Below, one piece after another: positions 1 to 8,891 of a stretch of DNA of 64,000 nt. Numbering within the stretch: position 1 is the stretch's first letter; each line of letters begins with the position of its first letter. The notes beneath the pieces were generated by a model, which saw only the letters and a program-made list of their open reading frames with translations, ran no database searches and was not told the origin of the DNA. A program made the position numbers and the translations under genes. The stretch covers positions 18,005-82,004 of the forward strand of contig NZ_FNAM01000026.1 in NCBI RefSeq assembly GCF_900101845.1, in the 5' to 3' direction. The DNA is from Sporomusa acidovorans (GTDB lineage: Bacteria; Bacillota; Negativicutes; Sporomusales; Sporomusaceae).

Positions 1-230
1 CCAGTACCAATCGTAGCGGCAAGCGCTGTCGTTAAGGCTCCAAACTGGCTTACATCTCCATCACCTGACCGGTCTTTGCTAACAGATAACTTGATGGCTT
101 TGCACACATACTTTTGAATAAATTTAAGCCGTAAAGTAAGGAATACATGTGTCCCAAATAATAAAACCAGCATAGGAGCCCCCCAAAGATAACCATTGGC
201 CCAATTAACCAGATCATGAAACCCTTGCAT
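1..230 (-). CDS. Sodium:alanine symporter, N-terminal part (cut by window edge)
   Basis: The first 76 residues of an AGCS-family Na+/alanine symporter, an inner-membrane carrier importing alanine or glycine with sodium. The ATG at 230 follows a GGAGGG ribosome site by about 6 bases. The reading frame gives a first membrane segment with LWGAPMLVLLFGTHVFLTLR and then the family signature region SQFGALTTALAATIGTG, which runs off the window edge. It lies 109 bases downstream of alr on the same strand, so the two probably serve alanine uptake and racemization together. Family assignment is secure from the N-terminal motif; substrate preference is known only from the family. Confidence 0.88.
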   Translation of the reverse strand, partial: MQGFHDLVNWANGYLWGAPMLVLLFGTHVFLTLRLKFIQKYVCKAIKLSVSKDRSGDGDVSQFGALTTALAATIGT

Positions 231-339
231 AAAAACACCCTCCTTTACATTGTTCTTCCGGTTAACCCGCGCTACCCCTCCTTTCCGGCTATCCTCACTC
301 CACAACGAATTTATTCATAGCCTGCAACAAATCTATCTG

Positions 340-1452
340 TTAGGCGTTAAGGTACGTACGCGGCACGCGTTTTCCCACCATACACACCAATTCATAATTG
401 ATTGTGCCCAAAATACCGGCAACCTCATCGGTTGATAGTTCCGGCACCCCAAACAAAGTAGCGGTATCACCCGCTTCCACCGTAGCTATGTCACTAACAT
501 CCGCCATACACTGATCCATGCAAATTCTTCCGACCAACGGGGCCCGCTGGTCGTGAATCAGCACATTGGTTCTGCCGGATAACAGCCTGCTCCAGCCGTC
601 AGCATAGCCAATAGGCAATGTCGCGATTTTACGCTCGCGCGGAGCTCGATATGTCCGTCCGTAACTGATACTTGTACCTGCTGTCACCGTTTTTACATGG
701 GCAACCTGAGCCTTAAGGCGCATGGCCGGCCTCAGCTCAATACAGCGCTGCACCTCGGCCGAAGGCCATAATCCATACAATATAATGCCGGGCCGGACCA
801 TGTCCAAATGCGTTTCCGGCATCTCCAGCGTCGCGGCACTGTTCGCTATATGCCTGATAGGGATATGGATTCCCTTGGACTGGATCCGGGCAAGCGCTTC
901 CTCAAATCTGGCATACTGCTCGTGCGCGTAAGTTTTGTCAGCAGCATCCGCGGTGGCAAAATGTGAAAATACCCCTTCAATTTCAACTCCCGGCAAGTCG
1001 GATACCGCAGCGGCAAATTCTCCGGCCTCTGCCGGCAAAATGCCAATCCTCCCCATACCCGTATCAATTTTTATATGGAGTTTTACTTTCTTGCCGGTGT
1101 CAAGCCCGGCTGCGGACAAAGCGCGTACGGCATCCAGCGAATACACCGTCTGCGCAATATCATACGCCGCTACCGTTCTGGCCTGGTAAGGCGGCGTATA
1201 GCCAAGTATCTGAATGGGAACCAAAAAACCTGCTTGCCTTAAAGCAATGGCCTCATCCAAAATAGCTACAGCCAGGCGGTCGGCCCCGGCTGACAGTACG
1301 GCTCTGGCCACAGCTACCGCGCCATGCCCGTACGCGTCGGCCTTAACGACGGCACAAAATTTTACACCCGGCTCTATGCATTTTTTTATCTCTTTAACAT
1401 TATGTTTAATTGCCGCTAAATCCACTTCTGCCCAAACAGGACGTCCAAACAT
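340..1452 (-). CDS. alr: Alanine racemase
   Basis: PLP-dependent alanine racemase (370 residues, normal length), interconverting L- and D-alanine for peptidoglycan. The PLP lysine lies in VVKADAYGHG (Lys37), and the second catalytic base, a tyrosine, sits in SISYGRTYRAP in the C-terminal domain. The ATG at 1452 is preferred over a TTG ten codons upstream because GGGGG lies about 7 bases before it and because the product then begins in the family-typical way (MFGRPVWAEVDL). In spore formers alanine racemase often also limits alanine-triggered germination. A GerA receptor is present in the window, but a link is only inference. Confidence 0.96.
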   Translation of the reverse strand: MFGRPVWAEVDLAAIKHNVKEIKKCIEPGVKFCAVVKADAYGHGAVAVARAVLSAGADRLAVAILDEAIALRQAGFLVPIQILGYTPPYQARTVAAYDIAQTVYSLDAVRALSAAGLDTGKKVKLHIKIDTGMGRIGILPAEAGEFAAAVSDLPGVEIEGVFSHFATADAADKTYAHEQYARFEEALARIQSKGIHIPIRHIANSAATLEMPETHLDMVRPGIILYGLWPSAEVQRCIELRPAMRLKAQVAHVKTVTAGTSISYGRTYRAPRERKIATLPIGYADGWSRLLSGRTNVLIHDQRAPLVGRICMDQCMADVSDIATVEAGDTATLFGVPELSTDEVAGILGTINYELVCMVGKRVPRTYLNA

Positions 1453-1505
1453 AACCAATCCCCCATTCCAAAAGTTACGCAAAATTTATCGCTATCTAGC
1501 GCAGC

Positions 1506-2867
1506 CTACCGTAGATTCACCCGCCCCCAATAGACAAGCGCCAGCCCCAGCAGCCAAAGCGGACCGATTATCAGGGCCGGAGCCGTATCGGCATTATAAC
1601 TCATCACGACAGCTACCAGCACGAGCATTGCCAAACACAGAATGCCGGAAAAAGGATATAACGGCATTGGATAGCCTAATTGGGCAGCCGCCCCCTTCGA
1701 CAGGCGCTGCCGAAACCTAAGCTGCACAATGAAAATAATGGCCCATACCCACAAACAGGCAAACGTGCCGATACTTGTTACATAAATAAATACTTTGGCC
1801 GGGATAAAGTAGTTTAGCGCTACCCCGACGAGTAGGCAGACGGCGGATACCAGCACCCCATATACCGGAATTTGGCTGCCGTTTAGCGTTCGCAAAAACG
1901 CAGGCGCCTCACCCTGAACCGCCAAGGTATACAGCATGCGTCCCGTACTGAATACCCCGCTGTTACAGGCAGACAACGCGGCTGACAGTACAACAAAGTT
2001 CATTATCCCAGCGGCATTGCCAATCCCTATCTTTTCAAATACAGATACAAACGGACTTCCCATACTCCCCAGTTCGGTCCAGGGGTAGATTGACATAATT
2101 ACATACAGTGCACCAATATAAAATAGCGCAATTCGCCAAAACACTTTATCGATCGCCGCCGGCAGTGTTTTTCGCGGGTCCTGGGCTTCCCCGGCGGTAA
2201 TGCCGATTACCTCAATACCGACATAAGAAAACAGCACCATGGAGAGCGCCATAATTGGTCCCGCCGCCCCATAAGGGAAAAAACCGCCATGTTGCCATAA
2301 ATGAGCGATTCCAACCGGAATGCCGTTATTACCGACGCCAAACAGAATCATCGCCAAACCAACAATAATTAACGCAATAATGGCAACCACCTTTATAATA
2401 GCAAACCAAAACTCAAATTCACCATAAACTTCTACCCTGACAAGGTTGGCGCCGGTTATAAAAACCACGGCCAGCAACGCCGGAATCCACTGCGGCAACG
2501 TCGGCAGCCAATAGTGAACATATACACCGATTGCAGTAATCTCGGCCATACCGGTAACAATCCACATGAACCAATAGGTCCAACCTGTCAAATACCCGGC
2601 CAGCGGACCCAAAAAAGTGTGCGCATAGGCGCTGAAAGAACCGGCTACCGGCTGAGCGACGGCTACTTCTCCCAGTGCTCTTAACAAACAAAAAACTAAA
2701 ATTCCCGCAATCAGATACGACACCAGCAAGGATGGACCGGCAGCCTGCATGGCGGTAGACGATCCTAAAAACAGACCGACTCCAATTGAACCGCCAAGGG
2801 CAATCAGTTGAATATGCCTCTCCTTGAGACCTCGTCTAAGTTCCTGCGGATTTTCCCGTCTATGCAA
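1506..2867 (-). CDS. Amino-acid permease, APC superfamily (AAT type)
   Basis: Twelve-helix proton-coupled amino-acid permease of 453 residues in the cytoplasmic membrane. The N-terminus carries the AAT-type start RRGLKERHIQLIALGGSIGVG, ahead of the first helix, followed by LFLGSSTAMQAAGPSLLVSY and the GEV..A.PVAGSFSAYA motif. The start is a TTG at 2867, 9-10 bases after GGAGG. The nearby ATG runs into a stop after four codons. The closest characterised relatives carry proline, aromatic amino acids, asparagine or GABA. The sequence does not decide among them. It is followed by alr after 53 bases on the same strand. Confidence 0.9.
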   Translation of the reverse strand: MHRRENPQELRRGLKERHIQLIALGGSIGVGLFLGSSTAMQAAGPSLLVSYLIAGILVFCLLRALGEVAVAQPVAGSFSAYAHTFLGPLAGYLTGWTYWFMWIVTGMAEITAIGVYVHYWLPTLPQWIPALLAVVFITGANLVRVEVYGEFEFWFAIIKVVAIIALIIVGLAMILFGVGNNGIPVGIAHLWQHGGFFPYGAAGPIMALSMVLFSYVGIEVIGITAGEAQDPRKTLPAAIDKVFWRIALFYIGALYVIMSIYPWTELGSMGSPFVSVFEKIGIGNAAGIMNFVVLSAALSACNSGVFSTGRMLYTLAVQGEAPAFLRTLNGSQIPVYGVLVSAVCLLVGVALNYFIPAKVFIYVTSIGTFACLWVWAIIFIVQLRFRQRLSKGAAAQLGYPMPLYPFSGILCLAMLVLVAVVMSYNADTAPALIIGPLWLLGLALVYWGRVNLR

Positions 2868-2962
2868 TACCCATTCCCTCCGCCACGGTTACTTTTTCAG
2901 GAGATAACGCCTCCTTACTCATGTATACGAGCAACCGGAGCGGATTAGACCTTGTCTTTGTG

Positions 2963-3154
2963 TTAGGCGGACACCAACTTATCTTTCTGTAGCTGGCGGA
3001 CACTGGCCATTTCGTATTCCACAATAAGCTGGTCAAGGTGACGGCTAAGTTCAGCTACCTCAGTGTCGGCAAAATCACCGACCTTCTGCTCCACCAGGCG
3101 GTGCAACAGAACACGAACAGTCTCAATTTCCTGTTCTCTTTCCGCCAGAGTCAA
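2963..3154 (-). CDS. Spo0E-like aspartyl-phosphate phosphatase
   Basis: A 63-residue, probably two-helix hairpin protein of the Spo0E family, which dephosphorylates Spo0A~P and so delays sporulation. The family core is visible as SRHLDQLIVEYE, the counterpart of the SQELD motif, preceded by an amphipathic helix with LHRLVEQK. The start is likely TTG at 3154, 8 bases after GGGAGGG. An upstream in-frame GTG at 3163 touches the ribosome site and is less likely. It lies just downstream of hypB with 28 bases between, so it may be read from the hyp transcript. Confidence 0.8.
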   Translation of the reverse strand: MTLAEREQEIETVRVLLHRLVEQKVGDFADTEVAELSRHLDQLIVEYEMASVRQLQKDKLVSA

Positions 3155-3182
3155 AATATCCACCCTCCCAATGTAATTTTCC

Positions 3183-3839
3183 TTAACCTTTAAGTAAAGC
3201 CGCCTGCCTCTTGAGCCATTCGATCCAGCCGCTTAGACCTTCGCCTGTTCTGCATGACACCTGAATCAAGGCCGCTTGCGAATTCAACCGGGCAATATCC
3301 CTCACCGCACTATCAATAGCAAAATTTGTATAGGGCAGCAAATCAATTTTATTGAGGACCACAGCCGCAGATTGGCGGAAAACGAGAGGATATTTTAACG
3401 GCTTGTCTTCTCCCTCGGTAACACTTAGTACTACTACCTTGGCATGCTCCCCCACGGCAAACTCGGCCGGACAAACCAGATTGCCAACATTTTCAATAAT
3501 TAAGAGATCAATCTTATCTAAATCTAATTGCGCAACCGCCTCTTTAACCATAGCCGCGTCGAGATGGCAGCCTCCCTGGGTATTGATTTGAACAACAGGT
3601 GCTCCCTGCGCAGCAATGCGGTCCGCATCTTTAGAAGTATATAAATCACCTTCGATAATCGCAATTGCCAGTTCATTTCTCAGCAAGCCCACTGTTTGTT
3701 CAACAAGGGAAGTTTTCCCGCAACCCGGAGAACCTAACAAATTAAGTGTAAAAATTCCGCGGCTGGTTAACATCGCATTCAACTCAGCGGCTGTTTCATC
3801 ATTTTTTTCAAGAATATTGCTCATAACGGTAATTTCCAA
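3183..3839 (-). CDS. hypB: Hydrogenase/urease nickel incorporation GTPase HypB
   Basis: SIMIBI-class GTPase (218 residues) that, with HypA, inserts nickel into [NiFe] hydrogenase. P-loop GSPGCGKTS at residues 36-44, conserved GDLYTSKDADRI, metal-site motif GGCHLDA, and guanine-specificity motif NKID. The His-rich nickel-storage stretch found in some HypB proteins is absent. The start is TTG at 3839: GGAGGT inside the hypA end lies 10 bases upstream and the N-terminus then aligns with other HypB proteins; the ATG five codons later has no ribosome site. Only 3 bases separate it from hypA. No hydrogenase structural gene lies in the window. Confidence 0.95.
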   Translation of the reverse strand: MEITVMSNILEKNDETAAELNAMLTSRGIFTLNLLGSPGCGKTSLVEQTVGLLRNELAIAIIEGDLYTSKDADRIAAQGAPVVQINTQGGCHLDAAMVKEAVAQLDLDKIDLLIIENVGNLVCPAEFAVGEHAKVVVLSVTEGEDKPLKYPLVFRQSAAVVLNKIDLLPYTNFAIDSAVRDIARLNSQAALIQVSCRTGEGLSGWIEWLKRQAALLKG

Positions 3840-3842
3840 GTG

Positions 3843-4184
3843 CTACTCTACCTCCACACTTTCAACTTTAAGCTCACGCCCGGTTAGAATTTCCAGTGCA
3901 TAAGACCCGCAGCTTGCACAGGTAAAGCAATATTTGTCAATGCAGCTTTGGGCACCACACTCCCGGCAGCGGCCTGTTAACGGCACCATCCGGATAGACA
4001 AGCACGCCTCTGCAGCCATTGATCCGGCCCTCAGCGCATCAAAACCAAATTCCAGTGCTTCCGGCACAATTCCGGCAAGCTCCCCTATCAAAACTTTAAT
4101 CTTGGTCACCTTTGTTGCCTTATGGCAGGAGGCTGTACGTAATGCAATGTCCAGTATCCCCTGCGCAATAGCGAGCTCATGCAT
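3843..4184 (-). CDS. hypA: Hydrogenase maturation nickel metallochaperone HypA
   Basis: HypA (113 residues), which binds nickel through the N-terminal MHE motif (His2) and has a structural zinc site made by two cysteine pairs (CREC and CASC). It passes nickel to the hydrogenase large subunit with HypB. ATG at 4184 follows AAGGAG by 7 bases and gives the invariant MHELAIAQGI start; in-frame codons upstream are not used. First gene of a hypA-hypB-spo0E-like run. Confidence 0.95.
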   Translation of the reverse strand: MHELAIAQGILDIALRTASCHKATKVTKIKVLIGELAGIVPEALEFGFDALRAGSMAAEACLSIRMVPLTGRCRECGAQSCIDKYCFTCASCGSYALEILTGRELKVESVEVE

Positions 4185-4292
4185 AATATACTCCTTAAAA
4201 AGTTTATACATCTATATAAATAAATTCTCTGCCACTCTGTAAATTCCTTCCATGTGAAAATCGTCATTTTCCTTAACCACACTGACAGTCAT

Positions 4293-4321
4293 TGGAACGT
4301 TTTTACTTAATTGACATAATA
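4293..4321 (+). promoter_or_regulatory. Possible sigma-G promoter of the SASP gene
   Basis: CATAATA at 4315-4321 fits the forespore sigma-G -10 pattern (CATnnTA). TGGAAC at 4293-4298 is a weak -35, 16 bases upstream. Expected because alpha/beta SASP genes are sigma-G dependent; the -35 match is poor. Confidence 0.4.
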
Positions 4322-4390
4322 TAATAGGAATAACACAGATTCTCGTCGCAGATACTAGGATTAGAAAAATTTCAGGAGGTGCTTAATTAT

Positions 4391-4678
4391 ATGGCTAGAA
4401 GCAACAAACCGGTTAACCCGGGCGCAGAAAACGCACTTGACCGCATGAAAATGGAAGTAGCAAATGAACTTGGTATCAGTGAACGCGTACGCAATCAAGG
4501 CTGGTCTACTATGACTTCAGCCGATTGCGGCCGGGTAGGCGGTCATATGGTCCGCCGCATGATTGAACAGTATGAATCAGCTATGGGTGGCCAAACCGCC
4601 ACCAGTTCAACAACCACTACCGGCTCAACAGCCACTTCCGGTACCATGACCTCCCAATTTGATATTAACAGCAAATAA
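4391..4678 (+). CDS. Small acid-soluble spore protein, alpha/beta type
   Basis: DNA-binding protein of the dormant spore core that coats DNA and protects it from UV and heat. Visible family motifs are MKMEVANELGIS (site of the germination protease GPR) and GRVGGHMVRRMIEQYE near the C-terminal side of the core. ATG at 4391 follows AGGAGGTG by about 9 bases. At 95 residues it is longer than the usual 60-75 because of a 30-residue tail very rich in Thr and Ser after the core. It is monocistronic, ending at a strong terminator. Confidence 0.95.
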   Translation: MARSNKPVNPGAENALDRMKMEVANELGISERVRNQGWSTMTSADCGRVGGHMVRRMIEQYESAMGGQTATSSTTTTGSTATSGTMTSQFDINSK

Positions 4679-4689
4679 TCCCGAGAAAC

Positions 4690-4718
4690 AAAAGGCGGCT
4701 AAGCCGCCTTTTGTTTTT
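4690..4718 (+). terminator. Intrinsic terminator after the SASP gene
   Basis: Perfect stem AAAAGGCGGC / GCCGCCTTTT with a 3-base loop, then TGTTTTT. Confidence 0.9.
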
Positions 4719-4766
4719 AGCAATTTCATGGAGCTGACATGTTTTCCCGCTATAGGTTGTTCCACC

Positions 4767-6758
4767 TTAGGGTATTGTATTCACCGATTCAAAATAAACG
4801 ATAATCTCCGTACCTGGTTTGGCGGTGGTATAAGGCGCAGGACTTTGCTTTACGGCTATGCCCGTGCCTACAGGCACAAAGGTGAGTCCAAGCCCATGCA
4901 ACATATCGCCCGCTTCCCGCATAGTCTTGCCGGTTAGTGGCGGAATCAGCACTTGTCCGGCGGGTACTGCCGGAATTGTCCCTTGGCCGGCCGGCAAGGC
5001 CGCCTGATTGGTAGTTGCCGCTTCCGGCTTTGCGGGCGGTAACAAACGGCTGCCATCCTCCGGGCGAATCCCCATTACCCGCATAACCTGCGACATAATA
5101 TCACTAAATACCGGAGCGGCAATCGTCCCGCCGTAATACATACCCGTCAAAGGATCATCCAGCATAACCACTGCCGCTACCTGCGGGTCATCAACAGGCC
5201 CAAATCCCGCAAATGAGGCAATATAATGCCCGGCCAAATAACCTACGCCATTAGGATTCAATTTCTCGGCCGTACCTGTTTTTCCGGCAAAACGATAGCC
5301 CTTAACAGCGGCTAGTTTGCCGCCGCCTTCGCTCACGACTTTTTCCAGCAGGCCTTTTAACGTACGGGCCGTTTCCGGACTAATAACCTGTCTGACAATA
5401 ACAGGTTCAAAGGTTTCTTCCACCGTACCATCTTCATTGCGATATTCCTTCAAAATTCGCGGTTTTAGGAGTACACCGTCATTGGCAATAGCCGCAATGG
5501 CCGTAGTCAGTTGCAGCGGTGTAACTGCAATACTCTGTCCAATTGACATGGTAGCCGTATCACTGTCGCGCATATCTTTAGGATCAAACAGCAGTCCTTC
5601 CTCTTCTCCCGGCAGTTCAATGCCTGTTGCTTTGCCAAAACCGAAAGCGCGCGCATAATTTGTCAATTTCGCCGCTCCAACCCGCAGGCCAACCTGAACA
5701 AAGCCGGTATTAATGGAATTCTTAATAATATCCGTAAACGTTATGGAACCATAGCTTTCGTCACTCCAGTTTTTTATTTTCCTCCCGGAAACTTCAACAT
5801 ATCCCTTATCAATAAACCGCTCGTCCGGGCGTACCTTGCCTTCTTCCAGAGCCGCCGCCGCAATAACGGATTTAAAAGTCGAGCCGGGTTCATAGATAAT
5901 AGAAATAGCTCGGTTTTTTAATGCTTCCGCACCGTAGTTCTCAAATTGATTCGGATTGTAGGTGGGGCGGCTGGCCATAGCCAGAATCTCACCCGTCTTG
6001 GGCTGAATAATAACCACTGTCCCCGCGCGGGCACCCGTCTTCGCCATGGCGGCATCCAGTGCCCGTTCGACAATATATTGAATATTGCTGTCAATTGTCA
6101 GGCAAACTGAGCGCCCCTTCTTCTCAGGTAAAAAAGAAAATACGGATTGAAATATGGGGGTGCCATAGCTGTCTGTATCAATAACTTGTTTTCGCTTGCT
6201 GCCTTTAATCACCTTGTCAAGCGAATTTTCAATACCCTCCAGCCCGACGTCATCTGTGCCGACAAAGCCTAAAACCTGCGCCGCCAGACTGTCATTGGGA
6301 TAATACCGTTTACTTTCCTCAATGAACCCCAAGCCTGTTAGCTGATGCTCCTTGATCAGCGCGGAAACCGCCTTGGCAGCTTCCGGCTCCAGCGTTCGCT
6401 TAAGCCAGACAAACCGTGCTTCGGCTGTTAGCCTTTCCTTAAGGTCAGCCGCAGGCATCGCCAGAACCGGGGCCAAAAGTCCGGCTAATTCATCGGCATC
6501 TTTTACTTCCTGCGGGTCAGCGTAGAGAGATTTGTTCAGGCTGCTGACCGCAAGTTCCCTCCCGTTCCGGTCATAAATCGTCCCCCGGGGAGACTGCATA
6601 ACCCGGCTTTCCTGAAGCTGATCCTGCACCTTGGCGCTTAGCCGCTTGCCCTCACCGAACTGAATCCAGGCGACTCTTACCGCTAATGTAAATAATCCCA
6701 GCATAATAACAGTTAAAAACCAAGCCAGGCGCTTTTGCATGTTAACTGGCATTGCCAT
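4767..6758 (-). CDS. Class B penicillin-binding protein with C-terminal PASTA domain
   Basis: Membrane-anchored transpeptidase (663 residues) cross-linking peptidoglycan; of the PBP2B/SpoVD/FtsI group. One N-terminal membrane helix (about residues 11-31), a dimerization domain with RGTIYDRNG, then the transpeptidase with Ser293-Thr-Phe-Lys296, Ser-Ile-Asn (348-350) and Lys-Thr-Gly (493-495), all intact. A linker rich in Ala/Pro leads to one PASTA domain at the C-terminus. It stands alone, outside a division (dcw) cluster and beside a spore gene, so a sporulation-specific SpoVD-like role is possible but not shown. The first ATG at 6758 has AAGGA upstream. Confidence 0.93.
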   Translation of the reverse strand: MAMPVNMQKRLAWFLTVIMLGLFTLAVRVAWIQFGEGKRLSAKVQDQLQESRVMQSPRGTIYDRNGRELAVSSLNKSLYADPQEVKDADELAGLLAPVLAMPAADLKERLTAEARFVWLKRTLEPEAAKAVSALIKEHQLTGLGFIEESKRYYPNDSLAAQVLGFVGTDDVGLEGIENSLDKVIKGSKRKQVIDTDSYGTPIFQSVFSFLPEKKGRSVCLTIDSNIQYIVERALDAAMAKTGARAGTVVIIQPKTGEILAMASRPTYNPNQFENYGAEALKNRAISIIYEPGSTFKSVIAAAALEEGKVRPDERFIDKGYVEVSGRKIKNWSDESYGSITFTDIIKNSINTGFVQVGLRVGAAKLTNYARAFGFGKATGIELPGEEEGLLFDPKDMRDSDTATMSIGQSIAVTPLQLTTAIAAIANDGVLLKPRILKEYRNEDGTVEETFEPVIVRQVISPETARTLKGLLEKVVSEGGGKLAAVKGYRFAGKTGTAEKLNPNGVGYLAGHYIASFAGFGPVDDPQVAAVVMLDDPLTGMYYGGTIAAPVFSDIMSQVMRVMGIRPEDGSRLLPPAKPEAATTNQAALPAGQGTIPAVPAGQVLIPPLTGKTMREAGDMLHGLGLTFVPVGTGIAVKQSPAPYTTAKPGTEIIVYFESVNTIP

Positions 6759-6828
6759 CTATAGTCAATCCTTCCTTGGAGAAAAAATTCATCTATAGAT
6801 AATTCGGCACAATACAGCAATACCCTGC

Positions 6829-6863
6829 AAAAAAAAGAAAACACCGCAGGGAAAACGCGGTGT
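6829..6863 (-). terminator. Intrinsic terminator after terC
   Basis: Stem ACACCGC / GCGGTGT (6841-6863), followed on the minus strand by TTTTCTTTTTTTT. Confidence 0.85.
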
Positions 6864-6898
6864 TCGCAACCAGTATTCTTGTCCACAATAAGTTTTCT

Positions 6899-7588
6899 TT
6901 ATTGTGCCGGATTCCCCTCTTTGGCGCAAGACCCGACAGCTGTTTTATGTGTTCTCTTCCACCACAAACCTGCGGTCAGCACACCAATGGTAATAGCTGC
7001 CGCTACGAACCATTCAGGTACAACGGCATGAATGACAGGACCGATTTTTTGATCATCCATAATCATCTCACCTGCCGTCCAGGCAATGAGACCGGCACCT
7101 GCATAGACAACTACCGGGAATCTATCCATAATTTTGATAATAATCTGACTGCCAAAAACGATTAGTGGGATACTGAGCGCTAGCCCCGAGATTAACAGCA
7201 AATAATCCCCTCTGGCCACCGCGGCAATAGCAAGCGTATTGTCAAGGCTCATCACTAAATCGGCAACAATAATCGTCTTGATTGCTGCCATGAGTGACGT
7301 CCCGGCTTTAATGTGGTCTTCGCCTTTGTCCTCCATAAGCAGTTTAGCCGCAATCCAGATAAGGAGCAAGCCGCCGACAAACTGCACATAGGGAATTTGC
7401 AAGAGTACAACCGCTACAAGTGTTAACAGCACCCGCAACCCTATCGCCCCGGCGCTACCCCACAGGATGGCCATCTTTTGCTGCTTCGGGGGCAGACAAC
7501 GGCTGGCCATGGCAATGACCACTGCATTGTCGCCGCTAAGCACGATGTTCACCATCATGATACTAGCTAGCGCTACCAAAAACTCCAT
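6899..7588 (-). CDS. TerC-family integral membrane protein
   Basis: A 229-residue TerC/YjbE-type membrane protein with about seven helices. Conserved acidic membrane motifs typical of the family are present: VNIVLSGDNAVVIAMA in the first helix and ADLVMSLDNTLAIAAVA in the middle. Several family members export manganese or help load exported metalloenzymes, so metal handling is the best guess. The start is ATG at 7588 (8 bases after AAGGAG), rather than GTG at 7597 which would abut the ribosome site. A leader of about 150 bases with inverted repeats precedes it. Confidence 0.88.
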   Translation of the reverse strand: MEFLVALASIMMVNIVLSGDNAVVIAMASRCLPPKQQKMAILWGSAGAIGLRVLLTLVAVVLLQIPYVQFVGGLLLIWIAAKLLMEDKGEDHIKAGTSLMAAIKTIIVADLVMSLDNTLAIAAVARGDYLLLISGLALSIPLIVFGSQIIIKIMDRFPVVVYAGAGLIAWTAGEMIMDDQKIGPVIHAVVPEWFVAAAITIGVLTAGLWWKRTHKTAVGSCAKEGNPAQ

Positions 7589-8164
7589 TTTTTGCACTCC
7601 TTTAAATATTTTTCTTGGCAGCAGGTCTCCGAGCTTATTGTCAGGTACCCCATTGATATCTAGTTTTAGTATCAGCTATCAAAGGCGCTGCTTTAGATCT
7701 ATTTTACCTCCCACTATAAAAATGTGCAAGTCCCTTGATTACAAAATATTGTATACATGATTCTTCTCTTCCGAGTTTACCATGATACCCATAAACTGGT
7801 TGGTTTTACAAAATAATCATGAAATATTTGCCACAAAGCCAGCCATAATAAGGAGATCTTCGCCTAACTTTTCTTCCCATTTGTACTTGATTAATATTCA
7901 TAATCGACAGTTTATTTAGTATTTAGTATTAATAGTTATTCCTATTATCTGAGTTTTTATCCATTTGATATTTACCCTGTTTGTCTTCCGGTGATTAGCA
8001 ACAGTCCCTTACGAAGCACAACGTCTTATTTCACCGTGTCCTTAATTACCCGCAGAGCGTTTCTCATTTTTTGTAGTATTCATACAGGCCTAAAGCTTAT
8101 AATTAGTATATCCAGAAAAATCAAAGCCTCGTGCGTAAATAATTCTATGATTTGAGGTAAAAGC
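7589..8164. other. Intergenic region with a structured terC leader
   Basis: About 575 bases without a gene. The part next to terC (7617-7695) contains nested inverted repeats on the terC strand: AGCAG/CTGCT enclosing TTGATA/TATCAA. It does not contain the GGGGAGTAG signature of the yybP-ykoY manganese riboswitch often found before terC genes. From about 7760 to 8150 it is AT-rich and I see no gene or clear signal, apart from GAGGT just ahead of the hydrolase start. Confidence 0.45.
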
Positions 8165-8884
8165 ATGAATTGTATTTCTATTGCTGCCGGCACTGCCCGG
8201 CTGTCTGCCGTTTTTCACCCGTCCACCCGTTATTTGGACAAAACACTCATTATTTCGCATGGCTTCCGGGGCAGCAAGGATGGCGGCGGACGGGCGGTCC
8301 GGCTCGCCGAGACGCTTGCGGCTTCAGGCATTCATGTCCTCCGCTATGATTTTACACCCCTGCAAAGCCTGTCTTGTCAGATCAGCGAACTCACCGCCGT
8401 GGTGGAGCATACCCGCCAAACAATTGGCGGACGGCTATTTCTGCTGGGACGCAGCCTGGGCGGCACCACCTCTCTGGCAGTAGCCGCCGGCGACAAAAAC
8501 ATAAGCGGCCTCATCCTTTGGGCTACACCCTGGGATTTGGCCGCTACCTTCCGGTTAGCACTGGGGAACCATTATGAACAATTGGCGGCAGGTAATACCT
8601 TAAGACTGACCGATGAATACGGCGACTTGGTACTTGCTCCCGATTTTATCCGGGATTTCTCCAATCACCCTATTCTCACCTACAGCCGGCGGCTAGATCA
8701 CTGCCCCCTCCTGATCCTGCACGGCACAGCAGATGCCATTGTACCGTGCGGGCAGGCCCGTACACTGTACGAACTGGCAGCCGGCCCGAAAAAACTCATC
8801 CTTTACCCGGGTGGCGATCACCACCTGGCCGCACAAAGCAGCCAGGCCGGCAAGGATATTGCCGCCTGGCTGGGCCAATTCTAA
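8165..8884 (+). CDS. Alpha/beta hydrolase
   Basis: Cytoplasmic alpha/beta-hydrolase of 239 residues with no signal peptide. The triad can be read: nucleophile Ser in GRSLGG, Asp in HGTADAIVP, His in GGDHHL; oxyanion region in ISHGFRGSKDGGG. It resembles serine aminopeptidase S33 or esterase proteins of the YqkD/FrsA-like kind. The natural substrate cannot be told. ATG at 8165 follows GAGGT by about 7 bases. It is convergent with the ABC operon, 7 bases apart, with no obvious terminator between. Confidence 0.85.
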   Translation: MNCISIAAGTARLSAVFHPSTRYLDKTLIISHGFRGSKDGGGRAVRLAETLAASGIHVLRYDFTPLQSLSCQISELTAVVEHTRQTIGGRLFLLGRSLGGTTSLAVAAGDKNISGLILWATPWDLAATFRLALGNHYEQLAAGNTLRLTDEYGDLVLAPDFIRDFSNHPILTYSRRLDHCPLLILHGTADAIVPCGQARTLYELAAGPKKLILYPGGDHHLAAQSSQAGKDIAAWLGQF

Positions 8885-8891
8885 GCTGGCA

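Noticed and set aside
50..238. Open frame of 62 codons on the minus strand at the left edge
   Set aside because: It is out of frame with the Na+/alanine symporter start at 230, which has a proper ribosome site and a recognisable family N-terminus.
1453..1482. Ten-codon N-terminal extension of alr from a TTG
   Set aside because: The ATG at 1452 has the ribosome site and gives the family-typical N-terminus.
7589..7760. yybP-ykoY manganese riboswitch before terC
   Set aside because: The GGGGAGTAG core is absent, so the leader is listed only as structured.
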